From Nephrocerus scutellatus (lineage: Eukaryota; Arthropoda; Insecta; Diptera; Pipunculidae): a stretch of DNA of 64,000 nt. The number at the start of each line of letters is the position of its first letter. Within the stretch, counting starts at the first letter, position 1. Location: NCBI GenBank assembly GCA_947095585.1, contig OX352762.1:26016669-26080668 (forward strand), written 5' to 3'. Below the pieces are notes generated by a model. It did not search any database and had not been told where the DNA came from. It saw only the letters and a list, made by a program, of their open reading frames with translations. The position numbers were made by a program, and so were the translations under genes. Shown here one piece after another: positions 10,135-22,120 of the stretch.

Positions 10135-12240
10135 TTCGTAATCGCTTATCGTGGTTTTCTTCCTCTTCACTCGTCACTGAACCGCAATACAGGAATAGCT
10201 CGCATAGTACGGCTTCGATTAGTCCGGATTCACTATAGTACGGTTTTAAAAATTCCACACAAAAATTTTTATTTTTCCAAATTTTTCGATTTTTTGCATT
10301 TATCCGGTTTATTTTACAACAAAAAATATTTTCTGTATCAAAACTCTCGACTTTTTTCCATTTTTCGGTTTATTTTTGCTTTTGGTTATAATTATTATAA
10401 TTATAATTTTTGCCGCTGTAATGTTATATTTTTCGGGGATTCCCCAATTTGCACGAATAAAATATGTAAGCATTTGACGTGTGTTAATTATATCAGTTTT
10501 ATGCATGCAGTGAAAAAGTAAAGTTGTTTTTGAAATAAAATAAATTAATTAAAAGTGCAGTTTGAGTACAAAAAGAAAATTTAAAAGTGATTCTTTAAGC
10601 CAGAAACGAAAATGGCTCACCTCAGAGCAAAAATTAAGCATCATAAAGCTTCACGAAGAAGGTGCATTTGCTAAAATAGGCCGTGACAAGGAGATTGAAG
10701 AGTCATCAGTTAGAAAAATTATACAAAAAAAAAATACAAATCGGAAGGTATGGCTACGGGTTCTTACTTATCAAAAGTAGTGAGCAAAACCAGAAGCACG
10801 CGAATGGTTAATATGGAGCGGCTATTATCCAAATTGGAAAAATAATTCCACTTAGTCAAATGGAAATTCAAGCTAAGGCTTTAAAGTCTTTACAATGACT
10901 TCAAGAATATTGATGGTGATGCTGATGGTCCTGATGGTGATGCTGATGATACTGATGGTGATGCTGTTTATACAGAAGAAAATGAAGGTGATAACACTAG
11001 TAAATATTTCATGGCAAGCTGTGGGTGGTTTTTTCGTTTTAAACAACGAACTAGTAACCACAATGTACGCTCTGTTGGTGAATCTGTCAGCACAGATAAA
11101 GAGGCTGCGTTAAAATATCCGACCGAATTGAGTGAACTAATGCAACAAGGATGCTACAAAGACGAACAAATTTTCAACGTTGATTGAACGGGATTGTTTT
11201 AGAAAAAGTTGCCGTCACGCACTTTTATTGCAGCTAATGAAAGTTCTTGCCCTGGTTATAAAATTTCAAAAGACCGTTTCACACTGTTATTAGGAGGAAA
11301 TGCAGCAGGGGATTTAAAAAAAAACCGATGCTTGTGTACAGTGCAGAAAATCCTCGAGCTCTTGAACATTTTTCAAAAAACGATCTTTCAGTGTTGTGGC
11401 GCTCAAATAAAAAAGCGTGGGTTACAAAATCTTTATTTGAAGATTGGTTCACGAATTGTTTTTGCCCTACAACAGAACGTTATTGCAAAGAAAAGGGATT
11501 GGATTTTAAGATTTTGTTGATTTTGGATAATGCCCCTGGTCATCCGACTAGTCTTTGCCATTGTCAACATGGCATGAAGTTACGGTAAGAAATATGAGAG
11601 CGGTATGGAAACATATAATTCCACATTGCTCAAATGATTTCGTTGGATTTGAAACCCGTTTTACAGAAGTCACTAATGGAAATTGGACAAAAATTGTCGG
11701 GATAGATGAAAAATTGTCCGAGTTCATCAGTGAAGTTGATCCAAAGATAGAATGTAGCCTTAATATCTGCCGAATGTTAAAAAATGCAACTCGTTGCTAC
11801 ACAGAATTGTATGATGAAAAAAAAACCAAGAAGAAACAGGTACAAAAATCTTTCCTCCAATTTTTACAAAGGAAAAAATAGATTTCTAGGTTAACCTGTA
11901 TTTTTTGTTTAATTATTTTTAATAAAGACTGAATTTGAATGCAATAATTGTTCTATATTTATTTAAATTTTGCGAGAAATATTTTTTTTTTGGAACCAAT
12001 TAACATTTTTTCTATGTATTGAGAACTTCAATTAGTCCGGTTTCAAATAGTACGGGAAATTCGTGGAACCGATTAACCGGACTATTCGAGGTATTCCTGT
12101 ACTCGTGACGCTCTAAATTCTCATCAGCTTACCCTTATCTTCGGACGTATAGTATTGCAGAGATTCGTTCTTCAGCCGTACAACACGTATGAGGAATGAC
12201 CTGCCAAGCTCTGTTTTTCCACATCACTATGCTCCACAGG
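10135..12240 (+). mobile_element. Jockey LINE 3' fragment, split by a pogo insertion
   Basis: Right of the pogo element, 12100-12240 reads like the ORF2 end of the LINE at 19.6-22.1 kb (GGACGTATAGTATTGCAGAG, CTTCAGCCGTACAACACG, GACCTGCCAAGCTCTG). On the left, ACTGAACCGCAATA matches the LINE bases immediately before the same point. More distant left sequence is diverged or deleted. Confidence 0.75.
10190..12099 (+). mobile_element. pogo/Tigger-type DNA transposon with decayed transposase
   Basis: Termini CAGGAATAGCTCGCATAGTA (10190) and, inverted at 12099, CAGGAATACCTCGAATAGTC form the TIRs. TA flanks both ends. From about 10562 the frame encodes a CENP-B/psq-like HTH (KRKWLTSEQKLSIIKLHEEG), a DGDAD-rich linker, then the DDE_1 catalytic region: IFNVD with a stop where TGL is expected, FTLLLGGNAAGD, KILLILDNAPGHP, and a C-terminal block through about 11881. 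Several frameshifts and stops inactivate it. The family is IS630-Tc1-mariner, pogo branch, as in Tigger and jerky proteins. Confidence 0.88.
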
Positions 12241-12358
12241 CCCTCAAAAGATCCTCAAATGACTCCCAAAAGACTCTCAAAAGACGCCTAAAAAACCTTC
12301 AAAAGACCCCAAAATACCTACAAAAGACCCTCAAAAGACCCCCAAAAGGCCATACCAA
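12240..12358 (+). repeat. Degenerate ~11-bp tandem repeat (CCCTCAAAAGA-like)
   Basis: About ten imperfect copies of a (A/C)CCTCAAAAGA-like unit begin exactly where the Jockey fragment would read CAGGCATTCAAAACAC. The array therefore looks like local expansion of LINE 3' sequence, or a replacement of it. Confidence 0.75.
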
Positions 12359-12360
12359 AT

Positions 12361-12632
12361 TTCAAAGAAATCGCTTGAGAAATGACTTTATTCCCGTTAT
12401 TCCAGTCCCTAATGATCGTATTCCAGAATTTCCATAAGAACAAGAGTCACATCATAGTCCTAAATACTGAGTTTCATAGAAATCGCTTATGAAATGGCTT
12501 CGTTTCCGAAATTCCACTCCCTAATGACCGTATCCCGGAATTTGCATAGGAACAAGTCTTATAGTCGCATCTTAGTCCTACAAACCGAATTTCATAAAAA
12601 TCGCTTGTGAAACGACTTAGTTACAAGAATTC
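12361..12632 (-). repeat. 118-bp satellite family, ~2.2 diverged units
   Basis: Reverse-complement copies of the satellite at 18.8-19.6 kb: AATCGCTTGAGAAATG, TATTCCAGAATTTCCAT and TAGTCCTA recur at the expected spacing. More diverged than the main array. Confidence 0.75.
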
Positions 12633-12671
12633 ACAAAATCGCAACACAAAATCGCAACACAAAATCGTAAC
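12633..12671 (+). repeat. 13-bp tandem repeat, three copies
   Basis: ACAAAATCGCAAC occurs three times in tandem with one change in the last copy (CGTAAC). It directly follows the satellite block. Confidence 0.85.
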
Positions 12672-12679
12672 ACTAAATT

Positions 12680-14619
12680 ATTTTTGATACCGTGCTAAAG
12701 CCGTTCATGCGTGCGAAGCCCGTTCATCTGATATAGCTGAAACGTTGGGTTGGGGTTCGGACGGTTCCTGTGGGTGTTCGTATATGGTTAGTGTGGTGAT
12801 AGTGTTAACGGGGTAGACGTGGTGGGTGAGTTTGACTCGAAGACCGTGCATTTGATAGATAGTGCTGATATATGGGGTAGTTGGTGGGAGTGGGGAGCCT
12901 TAAGGTGGGTCTTGAAAAGTCTTGGTGTTCAGTGTGTGGGACAGTGTGATGCGGGCAGCCAGCAACGCTGGGTATTTCAGCTAGCATGATATAAATCATA
13001 TCAATTATTATCAGATTCTTTTTTTTTTGCTCATCTTTTCATTATAGATAAAGAGCTTTTCATGATTTTAATAAAAATAAGAATAGTGTATAGATTGCAC
13101 TCCTTATTTTAGTCGCCCGTGTCCCGTGTGTGATGCACATATGGCAGAAGCGGCGCTCTGACAGTTGTCCTTTTCTGCCCCTTGATGAAAATGATGAAAA
13201 TAATTTATCGTATAATTAAATTCTGGAAACGTGGTAATTGGCATTATCCACATATATTGGAAAAATTTAATGCTTTGTGATGTGCTTATAACTTTACTGA
13301 ACGCTTAACTTGACATGCTGTAACAAATTTGAGAAAATTTTCATTTCTTGAACGCATATTCGATTTGATTAAAGTATGTATAGGCAAACGCAAGACCCCA
13401 CATACAGAAAGACTATCCATGCTCAAAAAATATACAAATCAGATATATTGGTAACTAACAAAAAACAAAACCATCTCTTAGAAAGCCCAGATTTCTAGAT
13501 TGACAGATACATCTTTAAAAATTTTCAAAAATTAGATGTATTGGTGATTAACAAAAGAGCAAAATTTATATCCAATTTTTCTGTTTCTCACTACTGCAAC
13601 TTATCTTTCTCGCTGTTTTCACTACCGCCAGCTAGCGCGTTTCATATAATGCGTCTGTAAAAATATTCTATGTAGTGGTGAAGAACACACGAACATTCTT
13701 CCAAAAGGGGATTTAAGTTAAATTTAGAGTAAAAGTCTGTAATGGTCGAAGTCCTATGCATCATGCCTCACCTAACTTCCCGGCGATAATCACCCTATAA
13801 AGTTGTTTTTGGACATCCCTAATTTTTTTATGCCAAATGTTGGTCTAAAGACCCAAGTGTCGAATAATTGTATTAAAGGACAATTTCGTAGATTCACGTC
13901 CGGGTAAACTGTTCCCAACAATCATATGGGAACCACCTAAATTTCGTGACATCGGAGAAACCTTCGCCTCCTGTACGAAAATAGCCTGTAATTGAAGGAT
14001 TTTGTGGGCTAGCTGTGCAAAAGCGACCTTGGTTGCTAGTACCCTTTTTCTTCTAATCATTGGAACGTGGCTCACTTCGTGGCGCATAAGCAGCGAAAGT
14101 CGTCCAAAGGGGGTCCTACTCCAGTTGGGAATTCCGTTGAATTCTCCGAAGGATGACCTTGTTTCGCATGACCAGAGGCTGTTCTGCTCCCGAAGACATC
14201 GACACCGACGACGACCACACCAGGATACAAGGACTAAATAAACCCGATTGGATTTGTTCCTGTTTTAAATTATAGTGTATCTATTATAAATAGTTTGTGA
14301 AACGTGTGTCATCTGTCGGTATATTTAAATTAATTCATTTTTTTTTCTTTTCCTAAAGAAAAGGGGAAAGAAAGAACATTACCACCAAATTTCTCTGGCA
14401 TCAAGATGATTTCCTGGTACCCTATCATACATTTGAATACCTATCGTTTCAGCACCCTATATTGGGTAGACATCGTCATCGATAGCGCTGCCGACGTCGG
14501 ATTGATAAGTACAAGTAAGTGTAAATTAAATATTTTTTCTTAAGCTTATACGCGTTTATACGTAAGGTGTAGGGGAAGCCGTCTTTCGCCATAGGCAACC
14601 ATAAGTTGCGAGTATGTTG
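12680..14619. other. Unassigned sequence
   Basis: No intact gene recognised. 13740-14240 is less AT-rich and carries an 80-residue minus frame (14087-13845) and an overlapping 79-residue plus frame (14002-14241) with a hydrophobic run. It may be a degenerate retroelement, but no diagnostic motif was found. Confidence 0.4.
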
Positions 14620-15580
14620 TTGGTGTTTCTTTTTTTAAATTCTCTATATTAACTTCACTTGCCCGTGGGTCGTCGGTCGTCGGTCGTCGGTCGGTCGGTC
14701 GTCGGTCGGTCGTCGGTCGTCGGTCGTCGGTCGGTCGTCTGTCGTGGATTCTTGCGATCAATTTTTAACCCACTTCCCATGGCCCGATTTTATTGAAATT
14801 TTGCACACTTGCGTATTTCCGGAGACAACACTTTCTATTAAATTTTGAGGCCCCTCGGGCTGCGGGGTCGGGGGGCTCCCAAACAAAAATTTTAAAAAAT
14901 TTACCCGATTTTCTTCAAATTTTACACACATGTGTATACCCAATAAACAATACTTTTTCGAAAATTTGGTAGTGATCGGGTCCCGGGTTCGGCCGCAAGG
15001 CCCTTATACATTTTTTAAATATCTGTACTGGCATCAGATATTCGTCGCCCTTTATGGACTGTCTGCGGTGTGTGCTGCGCAGTCGGCTGCGCTGCATGGT
15101 TTTGATGGTGGTGGAGAGAGAGAGAGAGAAATCTTAGCGCACGCACAAATGAACCCAGCAAATGAAACGAGACATACATGTTTTATGCTTACTTCAACTT
15201 ACATTTAAATTATATACTGAATTGTATTTTTATTGATGTTGTTTTTGTTGTTGTCGATATCAACTTACAGATAGAACAACAAGTTTTCACAATATTCTGT
15301 CATTTGGCGTTTTCATAAATTAGTTCAGAGCAGTAAAAGAGTTCTCAAGATAAATGTTCGTGTTTCTTATTTGCTCAGAGTATGAGCGTGCTCTAAGTGC
15401 TCAGAATAAAATGATCTGAGCTTTTTCAATTTTAACATCTGATGTCAAATGTTTGTTTCGATGATTTTCTCCTACAATAAAAAAAAATGGCCCAGGATCG
15501 AGGGGCTCCCATATCAATTTCTGCGATTAGAGAATTTAGATGAAAAATTTTAATTTTTATGGGTTGTTTTTTTTCCCTAT
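14620..15580 (+). mobile_element. Helitron-like dispersed repeat, near-complete reference copy
   Basis: Left end TTTAAATTCTCTATATTAAC, then a GGTCGTC tandem tract (14665-14750), GATCAATTTTTAACCCACTT, core units with CCCGATTTT, CACATGTGTAT and ACAACACTTTCTATTAAA, and a unique segment (CTGCGCAGTCGGCTGCG near 15077; inverted TGCTCAGAATAAAATGATCT near 15397). It ends CTGCGATTAGAGAATTTAGATG then TATGGGTTGTTTT. The left-end string AAATTCTCTA reappears inverted as TAGAGAATTT about 45 bp before the right end, as in subterminal inverted repeats of DINE-1/Helentron-type elements. No ORF. Helitron classification is inferred from structure only. Confidence 0.7.
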
Positions 15581-16811
15581 TGCTCTTTAACTCGGTCGCG
15601 TACAGTTATTGCGGGCAATACATATATATGTAGGCCCTATTCAGTTTCGATATTATTTTTGTACAGTACCGCTCTAGGCGTACAATGGGTTCCAAAGAGA
15701 TGATGGATGACCTCGTTTAGGAAAGTTTTACATAAAGAAAAGACAAAAAAAAAGTATTTGTTTAAAGTACTTATATATATCTATATAGAATACAAATTAA
15801 TCAGTTAAATTATAAGAATTTCAATAAAGCTCACTTGAGCGATATTTTAATATTATATCGATTTTATTTGTTTTGCAACACCCGCTTGAATAGTGAATTC
15901 AGGTTTAATTTGAATTCAATTAAAAAATTTATATAAATATATAAAGACAGATTTATATTGTGTCGCGCATGCTTAGGTTTTTTTTTTCCTGAAAGATGTA
16001 TATATTTATACTGCCAATAAATGGAAAGTATGAGATTTTTGAATTGTAAAAGTGGAGAAAAGCTTATTTTTTTCCATATTTTGTTTAGTTTTGAGTATAG
16101 CTCAACCCCCATGAATTATCATGCCCAGTGGCTTTAATGGAAAATATATATAGATATTTGTGTTAAATTTAAAATGAGTCGTTATTAGTAAGCAATAGGC
16201 ATAGGTGGTCCAGCCATAGGTGACATGGGTTAAGCAAGACCCAATCATACGAACATGGGGGACCCGAAGACATCGGGGTCCCAAGGCAGGGAGGGTAAAG
16301 ACACGGTGGGAAAGGTTAACATTGAAGTATCAAACCTAAACTCGAACCCACCCCCCCTGAACATCCGGTCGAAGACCGTAAGGCAATGAACAAGGATAAT
16401 ACATCATCGAGAGTACAACTATTCCCTTATTCCTTTTTTTTGATTTTCTCTCCTTTTTTATTGATCACATATTGCACGCAAACTTTATTTGTGTATTTGG
16501 GATATGGAGGTCTTTGCATCCCAAGAACCCATCCCCGATTGCGACGAGCTTAGCAAATGGTATCCACGCGTGCAAACCTGGGGTGCAGCGCTCCTATATA
16601 AAGTAGGATCCACCAATATACTGTATTGGCGGATAGTGTCCTGATCACATCAACATTGCCTATATTAGCGCCCGAGGTGGGCATAGCCCATTAGCTATTA
16701 CGACAGTTTAGGTAGCTTTAGGTGATGCGGACAGACTAATACTCTAATACCACAACCCTCACCATTGGTCCATTACAAGTCGCCTTAACGATAGAGAAGA
16801 ATACTCGCTTT
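15581..16811. other. Unassigned sequence with a GC-richer island
   Basis: 15581-16170 is AT-rich and featureless. 16180-16790 is GC-richer, with GGTCC/GGGACC-type short repeats, and matches nothing else in the window. No long ORF or RNA gene recognised. Confidence 0.4.
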
Positions 16812-17880
16812 CTTTTTTAAATGCTCTTTATTAACTTCGCGTGCACGTGGCTGGCTGGTCAGATTTTCTGATCAATTTTTAGCCCACTTCCCATGGCCCG
16901 ATTTTATTGAAATTTTGCACAAATGTATATTTCCGGTGACAATACTTGCTATTAAAATTTTCGGGGGGGGGGTCTCCCATACAAATATTTTACAAAATTT
17001 ACCATTTTCCTTTTTTGTACACATGTGTGTCTTCGATGGAAAACACTTTTTGGAGCGATCGGCTCCTTGGGGACCCCAATATTCAATTTTTAAATATCGC
17101 TATATCGCATCAGATTTTTAACTCACTTCCCAAAGCCCGATTTTACTGAAATTTTGCACACATGTGTATTTCCGGAAACAACACTTTCTATTGAAATTTT
17201 GGGCCTACCAAATTTTTAAAAATTAACCCGATTTTCTTTAAATTTTATACACATGTGTGATGGACAACACTTTTTGTAATAAATTTGGTGACCCCCTGCC
17301 CCTGGGTCGTGGTGCCTCAAAATTTTAAAAAAACAATAACCCGTATGTAACGTATGTATCGACAACACTTTTTGTAAAAATTTTGGAGACACCGGGCCTA
17401 TTGGTCATTGGGCCCTAAAAAAATTTTTATACGTATATATCTCCGATGGACAACACTTTGTGCCAAAATTTTGGGGGCCCTGGGCCCCGGGGTCATGGGG
17501 CCCTATAAAAAATTTAAAAAAAATTACCCGATTTTCTTCAAATTTTATACACATGTGAATCTCCGATGGACAACATTTTTTGTAGAGTTTTTAGAGGCCC
17601 GAGGAGTGCCCATGTAAATTTTTTAAAAATTAGCTCGATTTTCTTCAAATTTTAAACACATGTGTATCACTGATTTTTTGGAGTGATCGGGTCCTGAGGC
17701 CCGAGAGGTGCCCATGTAAATTTTTTAAAAATTAGCCTGATTCTATTCGAATTTTAAACACATGTGTATCACTGAATGACAAAATTTTTGTAAGTGTTTT
17801 GGAGATTAGACCCATAGGCCATAAGTGGTGCACATGTAAATTTTTTAAAAATTAGCTCGATTTTCTTCAAATTTTAAATA
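16812..17880 (+). mobile_element. Helitron-like dispersed repeat with expanded core array, truncated
   Basis: Starts TTTTTTAAATGCTCTTTATT and contains eight or more core units. Late units (CGATTTT-type starts near 17527, 17632, 17735, 17851) are spaced about 103-116 bp. Each has an ACACATGTG(T) palindrome and a GGGCCC-rich joint. It ends abruptly near 17880 without the TAGAGAATTT terminus. Confidence 0.7.
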
Positions 17881-18785
17881 CATTAGGAAAATAAGCACTC
17901 AAAAGAAAAATACATTAGTGTTAAAATTAGTACCCCTTCCCTTACTTATAGGTTGGAAATAGGAATCTTTATTTTTTTTATTGTAGATTTGGATTGTACG
18001 GCGAAAATCACTTCGAATTTCTGTGAAACTTTTTTCCGATTCATGATAGATGGCGCTGTAAGAAGATATTTAATTTTTTCGATTCCTCCTGCTGAGACCT
18101 ATGCATACGATTCTGCAATACGCTTGCAATAAAAATTCCACGTTTTCATTGCAAATACTCGCAATTGGTCGTCAAAAAATTTATCCATTTTGCAAATTTC
18201 GAATAACTGGGAAATTGTTACCTGTAGAAATGTTGGCTGGTGAACAAACTATTTTTTTCGTATTAGTTTTCTGTTCACTTTGGGGTGCTTGATTACCGTG
18301 ACTCCGCATACGCACACATCTCACGTATCAAGGTGCATGAGTGACTCGATTTAAAAGAATCAGTCAGAACACTGAAGCAAGTGAATCGATTCAGTAAAAA
18401 TGAATCGACTGATTCAATTGAAGCATACAGCGAGCTTGTACAACACATGAGTCATGAGTGAGTGAGTGAATCAACTTGAATGTACGACCTGCGAGTTCTT
18501 AGCAGAGCAACAGCAATCAAATAAGAGAAAACAGACCAACACAGTTTTGAATGAAGAATCGATTCGATGCAATTGAGGCATTGATACACCAACTGTCTCT
18601 CTCATGTCTGTTCCTGTAAACAAGCATCGAGTTAAAAAAGCTGAAATATATTTTTTAAATTTTAATTTAATTTTACTATACAGAGTACGCACATTAATTA
18701 ATTTGATGTTTTATTATTTAATAAATTTTTTTCATAGTATCGTACTAATAACTATTTTTGGAACTTGTACGCACATTCAAAATAT
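17881..18785. other. Unassigned sequence
   Basis: AT-rich with no supported gene. TGAATCGATTCA-like palindromic motifs recur near 18360-18560, possibly a diverged MITE. Confidence 0.35.
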
Positions 18786-19567
18786 CCTCCATCCTCCAGA
18801 CGTTGCTTTCACGGAATATAGGACTAATATAGGACTAAGATGCTTCTTCCTATGGAAATTCTGGAATATGATCATTATGGTCTGGCATTTTTGGAACAAA
18901 GCGATTTCTCAAGCGATTGGTATGAAATTCGGAATGGATGAATTTTTCGGAATTATTCGGAATTATTTCTATGGAAATTCTGGAATATGATCATTATGGT
19001 CTGGAATTTCTGGAACAAAGTAATTTCTCAAGCGATTCACATGAAATTCGGAATGAAGGACTAAGATGCGACTATAAGACTTCTTCATATGGAAATTCTG
19101 GAATATGATCATTATGGTCTGGAATTTCTGGAAAAAAGTAACTTCTCAAGCGATTCGTATTAAATTCGGTATGCAAGAGTAAGATGCGACTATAACCCTT
19201 GTTCTTTTGGAAATTCTGGAATATGATCATTATGGTCTGGAATTTTGGGAACAAAGCGATTTCTCAAGCGATTGGTATGAAATTCGGAATGGATGAATTA
19301 TTCGGAATTATTTCTATGGAAATTCTGGAATATGATCATTATGGTCTGGAATTTCTGGAACAAACTAATTTCTCAAGCGATTCACATGAAATTCGTAATG
19401 TAGGACTAAGATGCGACTATAAGACTTCTTCATATGGAAATTCTGGAATATGATCATTATGGTCTGGAATTTCTGGAAAAAAGTAACTTCTCAAGCGATT
19501 CGTATTAAATTCGGTATGCAAGATTAAGATGCGACTATAACCCTTGTTCCTATGGAAATTCTGGGAT
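18786..19567 (+). repeat. 118-bp satellite array with trimeric higher-order repeat
   Basis: Unit starts (TATGGAAATTCTGG or variant) fall at 18851, 18970, 19088, 19206, 19315, 19433 and 19551, so spacing is 109-119 bp. Every third unit is most alike: 18851/19206 share GATTGGTATG, 18970/19315 share GATTCACATG, 19088/19433 share GATTCGTATTAAATTCGG. This gives a ~345-bp higher-order period present twice. The array ends at the Jockey LINE. Confidence 0.9.
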
Positions 19568-22120
19568 CTGAATCTTAAGAATTGATAAAAAACATGAAAT
19601 CGTTATTGCGGGCGATTTCAATGTACACAATTCTGGGTGGCTTCGCCATTCTGGCCAAACAACACCCGAAGGAAGGTGTGTTGAGTTATGCGCTGAGTTT
19701 AACCACCTTACTCAGCTTGTAAATGAGCCTACCCGAATACCTGACATTGCATATCATTCCGCTAACACCCTTGACTTGTTCCTTACCTCTCGTCCTGAGA
19801 AATACTCTGTCAATGTATTATCGCCTCTAGGCTCGTCAGACCATTGTGTAGTATCAGCTAATTTCTCGTTAATAAACCACGTAGTTAGAGAAAAAACTCC
19901 CAAAAAAATAGTATGGCAATACGAGAAAGCCAATTGGGACGGCCTTAACAACTTCTTTGGGAGAACTAACTGGTCGCTTTTTTTTCGTGATAGCAACGTG
20001 GATGCCGCCGCTGATGCAATCACAAACATCATTCTTATTGGTATGAGAAAGTTTATTCCTTTCAGGAATAAATCTATCAAATCAAAGGAAGATGGATGGT
20101 ATGACTTGAGCTGTAAAGAGGCTTCTAGGATTAGAGAGGTGTGCTTTCGGTTTTATAAAGCAAACCCTACCGAGGAAAACCGAAAAAAATTTAAACGAGC
20201 AAGAAATGATTGCAATGCCCATCTTCGGCGAGTCAAATTCGCCTACGACCGAAAATTAAGGCAAAAAATACTACAATGTCCCAAAGGTAGTAAAAATTTT
20301 TGGTCCTTCGTGAAAAGAATCAAAAATACAGCCTCGTCGTCAATACCAACGCTCATTTATAATGACATTCCAGTTGTCAGCTCTATAGACAAAGCCAATC
20401 TGTTTGCTGCGCATTTTGCAGCTAGCTCTACGCTTCCAGATTGTGCATTGTCGCCTCCTGCACCTCAGAGTATTGAACACTCTATGGGACAGATATTTAT
20501 TCGTACTCGTGCAGTTGCTAGGGTTTTAAATGATCTCAACACACACAAATCCGCTGGGCCAGATGGTATTTCTCCATTAGTTCTGAAGAGGTGTTCTTCC
20601 AAGCTGGCATTACCATTGCGTAAGCTTTTCCATCTATCCTATTCTTCTGGACTCTTCCCGAGAAGTTGGAAAACAGCATTTGTCCAGCCCATACCCAAAA
20701 AAGGCGAGCCGTCATCTCCTTCTTCGTACCGACCCATAGCACTTACATCCATTCTTTCCAAGGTCATGGAAACGCTGATCAATTATCAGCTTAAGAAATA
20801 TCTTGAAACCAACGAAATCCTTAGTGACCGGCAGTATGGATTTCGTGGGCAACGTTCTACTGGTGATTTGATGGTATATCTCACCGAACAGTGGAACCGA
20901 TCTTTACATCATTTTAGAGAAAGCAAAGCTGTTGCACTCGATATTTCAAAGGCATTTGACAGAGTTGGGCATCAAGCTCTTTTGTCTAAAATGCGTGCTT
21001 ATGGTGTTGATGATAAACTGCTTCATTGGATTAGAAGCTATCTTTTGGACCGCTCAATTCAAGTTGTTTTGGACGGTTTCAAGTCTGAAATACACCACAT
21101 AAATGCTGGCGTTCCCCAGGGCTCTGTTCTGTCCCCGACACTCTTTCTCATTTTTATTAATGATCTCTTATCTGTGACTTCTAATCCAATTCACTCTTTC
21201 GCTGACGACAGCTTTCTCAGCTTCTCATATAAGTTTGTGGAACGTCCCTCCACTTCTGATGTGGAACACAAACAACTTTGTATGTTAAGCTCGTTGAATT
21301 CTGACCTTGACAGCATAATACAATGGGGAGAAATCAATCGAGTAGAATTTAACGATTCCAAAACCCAATGTTGTCTCCTGTCGTCAAAGCGAATCCTTAA
21401 CCCCATGCCATTATCCATGAATGGCACTTGCATCGAGGAAACTGAAAATCTCGCAATTCTCGGTATGTGCGTTAACGACAAGCTTCGTTGGAATGACCAC
21501 ATATTTACTATCGCTAAAAATGCTGCGAAATGTTTAGGTTTTCTAGCCCGGTGCAAGAAATATTTCTCTCCCTCTGATCTGGCTACCATATACAAGGCTT
21601 TTATTCGCCCAAAACTTGAGTACAATTGCCATATCTGGTCTGGTGCGCCTAAGACTTCTTTGCATCAGCTAGATAGAATACAAAACCGCGCGATAAAACT
21701 TATCGGTGACGAAAATATAGCGAAATCAATAGATTCGCTTGAACACCGCAGGAACGTTTCTTGCTTGTCACTGTTTTATCGTTTGTTCTACCAGCGGTGC
21801 TCAAGAGAAATAGCCAGCTGCATGCCACCTCTCCTTGAATTCAACCGCAATACTCTTGGCGCTCTAAATGCTCATCAGTTTACCCTCAAGCCCATCTTCG
21901 GACGTACAGTTAAATTCAGGGATTCGTTCTTCAGCCGTACAATACGTATGTGGAATGCTCTGCCAAGCTCTGTCTTCCCACATCACTATGATCCACAGGC
22001 ATTCAAAACACAAGCTCATAGACATCTCCTTTTTTCTCCTCCTCTTCCTTAACGCCCACGCTGTGCCAAGCATATAGCCGAGCATTATAAGGGTGCGAAC
22101 CCCTTGAAGCGTGCGCGAAT

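Noticed and set aside
14665..14750. CRISPR-like or regulatory direct repeat array (GGTCGTC units)
   Set aside because: Simple tandem expansion inside a Helitron-like repeat. There are no spacers, and the genome is eukaryotic.
21191..21625. 144-residue minus-strand ORF
   Set aside because: Antisense shadow of the Jockey ORF2 reverse transcriptase.
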